In this document: positions 54,719 to 60,062 of the stretch, one piece after another | How positions within the stretch are numbered: the first letter of the stretch is position 1 | How the letters are laid out: each line of letters opens with the position of its first letter | Notes under the pieces: generated by a model | Told to the model about the DNA's origin: nothing | What the model saw: only the letters and a program-made list of their open reading frames with translations | Database searches by the model: none | Made by a program: the position numbers and the translations under genes | Assembly: GCA_963205255.1 (NCBI GenBank) | Contig: CAUJIK010000096.1 | Coordinates: 1-60,062, forward strand | Origin: Pseudomonadota bacterium | GTDB taxonomy: Bacteria; Pseudomonadota; Gammaproteobacteria; Steroidobacterales; Steroidobacteraceae | DNA: 60,062 nt | Reading direction: 5' to 3'

Positions 54719-55341
54719 TGGATGCCACGGTATTCGTTGTCGACGATGATCCGGCGGTGCGCGATTCGCTCGGACTGCTGCTGGGCCTGCGCGGCCTGCG
54801 CACGCAGATGTTCTCTTCCGCCGAATCCTTCCTCGAAGCCTACGATCCAGCCCAGAGCGGCTGCGCGCTCATCGACGTGCGCATGCCCGGGATGGACGGC
54901 CTGGCGCTGTTCGACATCATCCTGCAGCGCCAGTGGAGCCTGCCCTGCATCGTGATGTCCGCCTACGGCGATGTGGCGATGACCCGCAGGGCGCTCAAGG
55001 CCGGTGCCTTCGATTTCCTCGAAAAGCCCTTCGACGAAGTGGACGTGCTGGTCGACGTGATCCAGAACGCCATCTCGCTCGACGCCACCCGGCGCGAACA
55101 ATCCAGCGCACACCGCCAGATCAGCGACCGGCTGCAGCGGCTCACCGGACGCGAAAGCGAAGTCATGAAGCTGCTGGTGGAAGGGCACTCCAACCGCCAG
55201 GTAGCCGAGGAGCTGGGCATCAGTCCGCGCACCGTGGAAGTCTACAAGGCGCGGCTGCTCGAGAAACTGCAGGTGCGCACCATCACCGACCTGGTGCGCA
55301 TAGCGCTCACCGCCGAGCCTCCCGCCCCCCGTAAGGGCTAG
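54718..55341 (+). CDS. FixJ/TtrR-type response regulator (REC + LuxR-type HTH)
   Basis: A 207-residue regulator. The receiver domain (residues 1-120) has acidic pocket VFVVDDDPAVRDSL, phospho-acceptor Asp53 in ALIDVRMPGMDGL, and the conserved lysine in FLEKPFDEVD. The C-terminal LuxR/NarL HTH reads LTGRESEVMKLLVEGHSNRQ and VAEELGISPRTVEVYKARLL. It is encoded with the MASE1 kinase and is its inferred partner. Targets are unknown; the promoter regions of nearby envelope genes are reasonable candidates. Confidence 0.93.
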   Translation: MDATVFVVDDDPAVRDSLGLLLGLRGLRTQMFSSAESFLEAYDPAQSGCALIDVRMPGMDGLALFDIILQRQWSLPCIVMSAYGDVAMTRRALKAGAFDFLEKPFDEVDVLVDVIQNAISLDATRREQSSAHRQISDRLQRLTGRESEVMKLLVEGHSNRQVAEELGISPRTVEVYKARLLEKLQVRTITDLVRIALTAEPPAPRKG

Positions 55342-55500
55342 CCCCAATGTTCTCCCCGCAGTGGCAGGCGTAGGGTGATGTCTGCGGGATGGCCTTGGAA
55401 GAGCAGCCTGGCCTGCCGCAAGACGCGACTCCTGGCGTCGTGGAACAGAGAGGACCCCCTCCGGCTGAGTGGTGCCGGCGGGGGCCCATCTCTTCCTTGC
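55342..55500 (+). ncRNA. Candidate structured RNA segment after the response regulator
   Basis: This 160-base stretch contains a chain of stems on the + strand: CCCGCAG (55355-55361) / CTGCGGG (55382-55388); GACGC (55422-55426) / GCGTC (55435-55439); and a long GC-rich stem from GAGA (55448-55451) through CCCCC and CCGGC (55461-55465) to GCCGG (55474-55478), GGGGG and TCTC (55489-55492). No known riboswitch consensus fits. It could be a terminator-plus-leader or a small RNA; evidence is by-eye pairing only. Confidence 0.35.
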
Positions 55501-55519
55501 CTCGCCTACAATGCCGCGC

Positions 55520-55837
55520 ATGGCATTGTCTGCTTTCCAGTCCTTCAAACACGAACTGCAGTCCGTGGTCGGCCTTTCCAAGGACGCCCTGCATGTCTAT
55601 TTCGGTCTGTCGGTATTTCTGGTCGTGGCGGCCATCGTGCGGCAGGGCCTGCGTTCATGGGCGCCGCTGCTGGCCGCGCTGGCCGTAGCAGCGGTCGGCG
55701 AGATGCTCGATGCGCGCGACAACTTCCGCACCTACGGCCAGTGGCGCGTCGGCGCCAGCATCCACGACCTCATCAACACCCTGTTCTGGCCGCTGGTCCT
55801 GTCGCTGCTGGCGCGGCATTCGCGCGTCATGAACTGA
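55520..55837 (+). CDS. Small membrane protein, unknown function
   Basis: A 105-residue protein from ATG 55520 (ATG 55511 is equally possible; no clear ribosome site for either). It begins MALSAFQSFKHELQSVVGLS, then DALHVYFGLSVFLVVAAIVR as a first helix, a second around WAPLLAALAVAAVGEMLDAR and a third near SIHDLINTLFWPLVLSLLAR. The conserved-looking KDALHVxxGLxVFL and HDxxNTLFWPxxL segments suggest a real family, but I cannot name a function. Confidence 0.65.
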   Translation: MALSAFQSFKHELQSVVGLSKDALHVYFGLSVFLVVAAIVRQGLRSWAPLLAALAVAAVGEMLDARDNFRTYGQWRVGASIHDLINTLFWPLVLSLLARHSRVMN

Positions 55838-55901
55838 AGGGCATCAGGCGACGTTCAGCTTGGCCCGCGCATACTTTGCGCATGCGACGAGGAGAACAAC
55901 C

Positions 55902-56318
55902 ATGCGCAACCTGACACGAGGATTGTTCGCCGGAATGCTGATTGCCGGCCTTGCGGGCAACCCGGCCCTCCCGGCAGACAAGAGTTCCGGGAAAGCCGTC
56001 CAGGGCGAGGAAGCATCGATTCCGTTCGTGGACCACGGCAATGTCCGCGACTGGCAGGCCGACGGCCGTGATGGCCTGTGGCTTCAGGACAACCACCGCC
56101 AGTGGTACTACGCGAAGACGCTGGGGCCCTGCATCGGCCTGGACTTCGCCTGGGCCATCAAGCTCGACGCCCGCCCCGGCAACTCTTTCGACCGCTTCGG
56201 CTCCATCATCCTGCCGGGCGAGCACGGGCGCTGCGCCCTGCAGAGCCTGACGCACAGCAAGGCGCCGCCGAAGAGGCAGAAGAAGCCGGCAAAGCCCGAG
56301 GCCGCCGAGACGAACTAG
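55902..56318 (+). CDS. DUF6491 family exported protein
   Basis: A 138-residue protein from ATG 55902 (GGAG 7 bases upstream). A signal peptide (GLFAGMLIAGLAGNPALPA) precedes the DUF6491-like domain: IPFVDHGNVRDWQADGRDGL, WLQDNHRQWYYAKTLGPCIG and FDRFGSIILPGEHGRCALQS. The two cysteines in GPC and GRC may form a disulphide. The C-terminal tail is lysine/proline-rich. Function unknown. Two hairpins follow the stop. Confidence 0.78.
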   Translation: MRNLTRGLFAGMLIAGLAGNPALPADKSSGKAVQGEEASIPFVDHGNVRDWQADGRDGLWLQDNHRQWYYAKTLGPCIGLDFAWAIKLDARPGNSFDRFGSIILPGEHGRCALQSLTHSKAPPKRQKKPAKPEAAETN

Positions 56319-56323
56319 AAAAG

Positions 56324-56386
56324 CGTCTGCAAGCGCAGACGTAGGCAGGTGCAGACGCCTGGCCTTCACGGCCAGGCGTCTGCACC
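56324..56386. repeat. Two hairpins sharing the GCAGACG motif
   Basis: The first is CGTCTGC (56324-56330) - AAGC - GCAGACG (56335-56341). The second is a perfect 17-base stem, GGTGCAGACGCCTGGCC (56348-56364) with GGCCAGGCGTCTGCACC (56370-56386) around TTCAC. They lie between the DUF6491 gene and the outer-membrane protein gene. There is no T run, so a plain intrinsic terminator is not the best reading. Confidence 0.6.
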
Positions 56387-56417
56387 ATCAGCCGGTACCT
56401 TCCGGCTGGAGATGCCC

Positions 56418-56993
56418 ATGTCCCGCATTGCTGAACTGATTGCGACCACACTGGCAGGCGCCGCCCTGGCGTCCTCCAGCGCGCTGGCTGCCGACAATGG
56501 CTTCTACCTTGGCGCCGGCCTCAGCCGCAGCAGCTTCGATCTGCAACAAAGCCTCGATCGCAGCGATACGGGCTACAAGGCCATCGCAGGCCTGCGGCTG
56601 CTCGACAGCTTCGGCATCGAGCTCAACTACGCCGATCACGGCAACGCGCGCCTGCCCTCCGGCATCGCCTGCATCGCGCTCGTCGGCGAGGACTGCCCGG
56701 ACACGGCCACGTTGCGCGCGAAAACCGCAGCCGCCTTCGCGGTGGGTTTCCTGGACTTCCCGCTGGTGGATTTCTTCGCCAAGGCAGGTCTGTCCTACAC
56801 GGACTCCAGCCTGCGGGTGCGGGGCCTTCCCGCTTTCGGGGATCAGCGCAGCAGTGCGGAATTTGCCTGGGGGGCCGGGGCGCAGGTGCATCTGGGCAGC
56901 TTCGCCGTGCGCGCCGAATACGAGCGCTTCAAGGTGTTCGATGACCGGAAGCTCGAATCCATCTCGGCGAGCTTCATCTACACCTTTCTGTGA
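56418..56993 (+). CDS. Outer-membrane beta-barrel protein
   Basis: A 191-residue protein from ATG 56418, where GGAG is well spaced; an ATG at 56412 is adjacent. The signal ends ASSSALAAD. The mature part has alternating amphipathic strands: NGFYLGAGLSRSSFDLQQ, YKAIAGLRLLDSFGIELNYA, FFAKAGLSYTDSSLRVRG, FAVRAEYERFKVFDDRKLES, and ends in ISASFIYTFL, an eight-strand OmpA/OmpX-like barrel. A disulphide is possible between CIA and CPD. The physiological role is not clear. A terminator follows. Confidence 0.82.
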   Translation: MSRIAELIATTLAGAALASSSALAADNGFYLGAGLSRSSFDLQQSLDRSDTGYKAIAGLRLLDSFGIELNYADHGNARLPSGIACIALVGEDCPDTATLRAKTAAAFAVGFLDFPLVDFFAKAGLSYTDSSLRVRGLPAFGDQRSSAEFAWGAGAQVHLGSFAVRAEYERFKVFDDRKLESISASFIYTFL

Positions 56994-57043
56994 TTTCACC
57001 GGCCCTGTGCTGGCCGTGAAACCCTGCTGGTCGTGAAAATCAT

Positions 57044-57071
57044 CCGGCGGGAGTCTTGCGGCTCCCGCCGG
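57044..57071. terminator. Bidirectional terminator between the barrel gene and DUF6152
   Basis: CCGGCGGGAG (57044-57053) pairs perfectly with CTCCCGCCGG (57062-57071). On the - strand the stem is followed by ATGATTTTCA. It lies between convergent genes. Confidence 0.7.
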
Positions 57072-57091
57072 CATCAATCAGCCGATCGCAA

Positions 57092-57469
57092 TCACGGACC
57101 GGCTTTGTTCTCGCCTACCACACTGCCGTCTTCGCGCACGATCTTGACCAGGCTGCCGCCCGGCTGACCGTCGCGCAACGGGTGAATGGTGACGGACACT
57201 TTCTCTCCAGCCGTCACGGAGCGCTTGGACCAGCCCGTCCGGCTGAGCGTGCTCGGGCTGTTGCCCTCGATGCTCCACTCGACGACCTTGCCGTCTTCTC
57301 CCGGCACCAGCACCTGCACCCAGATGTGCGGGTTGGTCCACTGGAACTCCTTCACTTCACCCGAGATGACCATTTCCTTCTTCATGTCGAACATGGAGAA
57401 GGAGTGATGGGCCGCCACGGGCAGCGCAACGGCCGCCAGCGCCATCATCCGTACTAGGACTTTCGTCAT
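57092..57469 (-). CDS. DUF6152 family exported protein (copy 1)
   Basis: A 125-residue protein. A signal peptide (MMALAAVALPVAAH) is followed by the DUF6152 features: HHSFSMFDMKKEMVISGEVK, FQWTNPHIWVQVLVPGEDGK, WSIEGNSPSTLSRTGWSKRS and NPLRDGQPGG-like HPLRDGQPGGSLVKIV. The paired histidines right after cleavage are conserved in both local copies and could bind metal. It lies 31 bases downstream of its paralogue, on the same strand. Function unknown. Confidence 0.85.
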   Translation of the reverse strand: MTKVLVRMMALAAVALPVAAHHSFSMFDMKKEMVISGEVKEFQWTNPHIWVQVLVPGEDGKVVEWSIEGNSPSTLSRTGWSKRSVTAGEKVSVTIHPLRDGQPGGSLVKIVREDGSVVGENKAGP

Positions 57470-57500
57470 GATCTAAGCCTCCAGACCTTGTGTTCCGGAC

Positions 57501-57878
57501 TTACTGTCCGGGACCACCGTTCAACACGGTGCCATCAGCCAGCGTCACAGTGACCAGGCTGCCGCCAGGCTCACCGCTGCGCAGCGGATTCACCGAAAGC
57601 TTCACATGGTCGCCCACCTTCATGGCGGAACGCTTCAGGCCCCGGGAAAACAGCTGCTGCGGGCTCAGGCCCTCGATGTTCCACAGCTCTTCCTTGCCTT
57701 CGGCATTGACGACCTTGAGCTGGAACCAGCTGTGGGGGTTGGTGAACTTCACTTCAGTGAGGTCCCCTTCGATCTCCACGGTCTTCTTGAGATCGAATGC
57801 CGCAAAGGAGTGATGCGCAAGAGCAGGAACTGCCGCCAGCAGCAGCGCTGCTCCGATACCTGACCATCTAATCGTCAT
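57501..57878 (-). CDS. DUF6152 family exported protein (copy 2)
   Basis: A 125-residue paralogue of its downstream neighbour, clearly related but well diverged. The signal peptide (LLLAAVPALAH) is followed by HHSFAAFDLKKTVEIEGDLT, VKFTNPHSWFQLKVVNAEGK, WNIEGLSPQQLFSRGLKRSA and NPLRSGEPGGSLVTVTLADG. The tandem duplication with both signal peptides kept suggests two related periplasmic roles. It is upstream of copy 1 and downstream of a larger exported gene on the same strand. Confidence 0.85.
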   Translation of the reverse strand: MTIRWSGIGAALLLAAVPALAHHSFAAFDLKKTVEIEGDLTEVKFTNPHSWFQLKVVNAEGKEELWNIEGLSPQQLFSRGLKRSAMKVGDHVKLSVNPLRSGEPGGSLVTVTLADGTVLNGGPGQ

Positions 57879-57980
57879 GATCTGTATACCTCAACCGGAC
57901 TGGTAGCCGGATTCTCGCAATATGAATGTGAATGCTAGCTGTACGAAATCAAGGATTACCAAGACATTTCACCAAAATTT

Positions 57981-58015
57981 CGGCAGTCGAAACGATTTGC
58001 ACCGAACGACTGCCG
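57981..58015 (-). terminator. Terminator after the PPGMPR-type gene
   Basis: CGGCAGTCG (57981-57989) and CGACTGCCG (58007-58015) form a perfect 9-base stem. On the - strand it is followed by AAATTTTGG. It sits 16 bases past the stop of the gene at 58032 and separates it from the DUF6152 pair. Confidence 0.6.
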
Positions 58016-58031
58016 CGGCGGCAACCCACCC

Positions 58032-58829
58032 TCAGGGCTGCTTCGCCTCGTTGCCCTGCAGCACGACACCCACCGAACCGTCGGCCTGGATCGGATTGCG
58101 ATTGTTCTCCATGCAGACGAACTCGCGCATTTCCTCGCCCGGAGGAGCGCGGTTGAAGATGCGCTTCACCGTCCAGGGCTGGGTGAAGGCCACCGGATCG
58201 TACAGCGTCAGCTCGTTCTCCAGCTGATTGACGCTCAGCAGCCGCATGCGCTCGACCACGTGGATCTGGTCGCTGTGCTTCATGCCGGTCTGGTCGAGCC
58301 GGGTTTCACCGTTCATGGCCACCGTATCGATCACCAGGGTGTCGCCTTCCCAGTGGCCGGTGGAGTGACCCACGTAGGTGATATCCGGATCTTCCGGATG
58401 CGGGCGGCCATCGGTGTAAACGCGCCGGATCTGCCCCATCCATTCAGTGATGATGGTGACCTGGTCCTCGGTGAGCAGGATTTCCATCGGATACACGGCG
58501 CTCATCATGCGCGGCATCCCGGGCGGCAGGCAGCCCGCGGTGGGATCGCCGGTGTTGACGCCGGTCTCCGCCACCTGCTTGCGGTGCTCGTCGAATTCCT
58601 TCATCCACTCGGGCTTGTAGGGCGGGTTCATCTTCAGGGGATCGCGGACGGACCCGTCGAACAGGAAGCTTCCGGTGCGGATCCATACGCCGCCGATGTT
58701 CGGCAGCTCTTTTCCGTTGACGCTGACGCGCGCCGGCGCGGCTTTCGGGCCCGCGTAATCCGCGGCGTGAACGCCTGTCGCCGCCATCGCGCCGCACAGC
58801 ACCAGACTCAATACAGCAGACTTTTTCAT
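58032..58829 (-). CDS. Exported protein with C-x-PPGMPR / GRPHP / HWEG signature (copy A)
   Basis: A 265-residue protein from ATG 58829, with a perfect GAGGAGG ribosome site; the longer upstream frame has no start signal. A Sec signal (AVLSLVLCGAMAATGVHA) precedes IGGVWIRTGSFLFDG. Shared with the divergent paralogue are GCLPPGMPRMMSAVYPMEIL, YTDGRPHPEDPDITYVGHST, GHWEGDTLVIDTVAMNGETR and HVVERMRLLS. I know of no function for this family, which is frequent in soil Proteobacteria and Acidobacteria near DUF6152 genes. The conserved Cys and His residues could bind a ligand or metal. Confidence 0.78.
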   Translation of the reverse strand: MKKSAVLSLVLCGAMAATGVHAADYAGPKAAPARVSVNGKELPNIGGVWIRTGSFLFDGSVRDPLKMNPPYKPEWMKEFDEHRKQVAETGVNTGDPTAGCLPPGMPRMMSAVYPMEILLTEDQVTIITEWMGQIRRVYTDGRPHPEDPDITYVGHSTGHWEGDTLVIDTVAMNGETRLDQTGMKHSDQIHVVERMRLLSVNQLENELTLYDPVAFTQPWTVKRIFNRAPPGEEMREFVCMENNRNPIQADGSVGVVLQGNEAKQP

Positions 58830-59077
58830 GATCCTCCTCTTCGGAACCCCCTGGGACTCATGCCCGGGACGATATCGAAGTGCGCGCCCCCTGTCTCTCA
58901 CCATACGCCTGATTTCGCAGAACGGAACACCGCAAAAGCCTGCAGCGTTGCCTCGGCAGGGAAACGTTTCGTGGTACGGAATGGGCGCACAATGCCGACT
59001 CTGGCAGTATTCTGCCGCCGCGTGCATGATCTTTTGCACGCAACTACGTGAACGACTATCCCCGGGGGAACTTTACG

Positions 59078-59932
59078 ATGCTTCGACATATTTGCCGCGC
59101 CAGCCTGCTGATCGTACCGCTGCTGGTGGCAACCTCAGCCAATGCCGCCGCGCCGGTTCCTCCAGGGGCTCCCAATCCCGAGCGGCGCGTGGAACCGCCG
59201 GTGAAGATCACCAAGATCGAGCCGGGCCAGAAGATCTCCATCCTTGCCGAGGCCAACCTCAAGGTAGAGCGCGCGCCGGCACCGGTGAATTTCACGGGCA
59301 CCTGGCGCCTGGCCCGCACGGCCACCAACGGCCCGCCGCCGGACTGGGAATTCTGGCCGATGCCCAAGCTCACCGCCGAAGGCCAGCGCATCTACAACGA
59401 GAAGCTGCAGGCGGATGCCGAGGGCGTGGCCTACAAGGATTCCGCCGGACAGTGCTATCCGCCCGGCATGCCGCGTTTCCTCACGCGCGTGTGGCCCATC
59501 CACATCATCCAGCTGCCCACCTCGATCCTGATGATCCACGGCTTCGAGAACCAGGTGCGCTTCATCTACATGGATGGCCGCCCGCATCCGGATCCGGATT
59601 TCACGCTGCCGAGCTTCAACGGCGACTCGATCGCCCACTGGGAAGGCAAGACGCTGGTGATCGACACGCGCAATCTCGAACCCGAGCATCACTGGATTCA
59701 GGCCGGTGTTCCGGTGGGCGAGGCGCTGCGCATCATCGAGCGCTGGACGCTGGCCGATGACGGCAAGACCTTCGACGTCGAGCTGACCATGACCGATCCG
59801 CAGTACTGGGAAGGCGAGTGGGTCAACACCAAGCGCTTCAACCTGCGCGATGACCAGAACGTCTCCGAGATCCATTGCATTGCCGCGGAGATGGCCAACC
59901 TGCCCAGCGCGGTGCCGTCAGCAAACCGCTAA
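59078..59932 (+). CDS. Exported protein with C-x-PPGMPR / GRPHP / HWEG signature (copy B)
   Basis: A 284-residue protein from ATG 59078 (GGGGGAA ribosome site; an ATG at 59048 is less likely). The signal is SLLIVPLLVATSANAAAP. FTGTWRLARTATNGPPPDWE is followed by the shared blocks GQCYPPGMPRFLTRVWPIHI, YMDGRPHPDPDFTLPSFNGD, AHWEGKTLVIDTRNLEPEHH and RIIERWTLADDGKTFDVELT. It is divergent from copy A across about 250 bases and is followed 8 bases later by a Tat-signal gene, so the two are probably one operon. Function unknown. Confidence 0.78.
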   Translation: MLRHICRASLLIVPLLVATSANAAAPVPPGAPNPERRVEPPVKITKIEPGQKISILAEANLKVERAPAPVNFTGTWRLARTATNGPPPDWEFWPMPKLTAEGQRIYNEKLQADAEGVAYKDSAGQCYPPGMPRFLTRVWPIHIIQLPTSILMIHGFENQVRFIYMDGRPHPDPDFTLPSFNGDSIAHWEGKTLVIDTRNLEPEHHWIQAGVPVGEALRIIERWTLADDGKTFDVELTMTDPQYWEGEWVNTKRFNLRDDQNVSEIHCIAAEMANLPSAVPSANR

Positions 59933-59940
59933 AGGCCTGC

Positions 59941-60062
59941 ATGCCACTCACACGGCGTGAGTTGCTCCGGTGCGCCGCCCTCGCGGGCGGCGGGGGGGCC
60001 CCCCCCCGCGGGGGGGGCGCCCCGCGGGGGAGTCGCCCCCGGGGGGGGGCCCCCCACAGCCC
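59941..60062 (+). CDS. Start of a Tat-exported protein (partial, sequence damaged)
   Basis: ATG 59941 is preceded by AAAGG at a good distance. The first residues, MPLTRRELLRCAALAGG, look like a twin-arginine signal peptide, suggesting a folded or cofactor-bearing exported enzyme. From about 59983 the sequence becomes runs of G and C, so the rest of the translation is unreliable and the family cannot be named. Confidence 0.5.
   Translation, partial: MPLTRRELLRCAALAGGGGAPPRGGGAPRGSRPRGGAPHS

Noticed and set aside
55361-55376. GCGTAGGG reminiscent of the TPP riboswitch core
   Set aside because: The CUGAGA and ACC-CUGAU parts of the TPP consensus are absent and no thiamine gene follows.

Overview
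The window is high-GC DNA with the dense, overlapping gene layout of a free-living gammaproteobacterium. The gene families point towards the Xanthomonadales / Nevskiales / Steroidobacterales side of the class: a split cobalamin-dependent ribonucleotide reductase (NrdJa/NrdJb), an rpsU-yqeY-dnaG-rpoD operon, DUF6491 and DUF6152 exported proteins, an Oar-like TonB receptor and an alpha-2-macroglobulin/PBP1C pair. This placement is inferred from family content only. No rRNA, tRNA, CRISPR array, insertion sequence or prophage was recognised.

Layout. 1-1.6 kb: end of a lytic transglycosylase, a YaiI-family protein and an EamA exporter. 1.6-4.6 kb: an AT-richer accessory patch with a HipA-type toxin kinase followed by its HTH partner, two small orphan genes and gene-poor DNA. 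4.6-7.5 kb: split class II ribonucleotide reductase behind an NrdR-like box. 7.8-9.0 kb: small heat-shock protein behind a sigma-32-type promoter, converging on a VapBC module. 9.1-19.4 kb: a lipoprotein aminopeptidase divergent from cca, a large TonB-dependent receptor, an LLM oxidoreductase/MidA methyltransferase pair, a pteridine reductase facing folK-folB, and tsaD. 19.5-25.6 kb: macromolecular-synthesis operon rpsU-yqeY-dnaG-dinB-rpoD, with DNA polymerase IV between primase and sigma-70 and a long Lys/Ala/Pro tail on sigma-70. 25.6-32 kb: two hypothetical genes, ppsA with its regulator, and an S9 peptidase. 32.2-40.3 kb: PBP1C and a giant alpha-2-macroglobulin lipoprotein. 40.3-45.3 kb: cytochrome lipoprotein, exported alpha/beta hydrolase, OPT transporter, zinc-ribbon microprotein and YqhA. 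45.3-50.1 kb: MarR repressor divergent from an RND pump. 50.1-57 kb: carbonic anhydrase, YceI, then DUF2058, a double-motif aspartic protease, a MASE1 histidine kinase and a FixJ-type regulator in one tight array, followed by small envelope proteins. 57-60 kb: a cluster of exported proteins of unknown function (two DUF6152 paralogues, two paralogues sharing a C-x-PPGMPR / GRPHP / HWEG signature, and the start of a Tat-exported protein). The last ~80 bases are G/C homopolymer runs that look like an assembly artefact.

The best candidates for under-described biology are dinB inside the sigma-70 operon together with the histone-H1-like RpoD tail; the protease/kinase/regulator operon at 51.6-55.3 kb with a structured intergenic segment after it; and the exported DUF6152/PPGMPR cluster. 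Much of the rest is conserved housekeeping.
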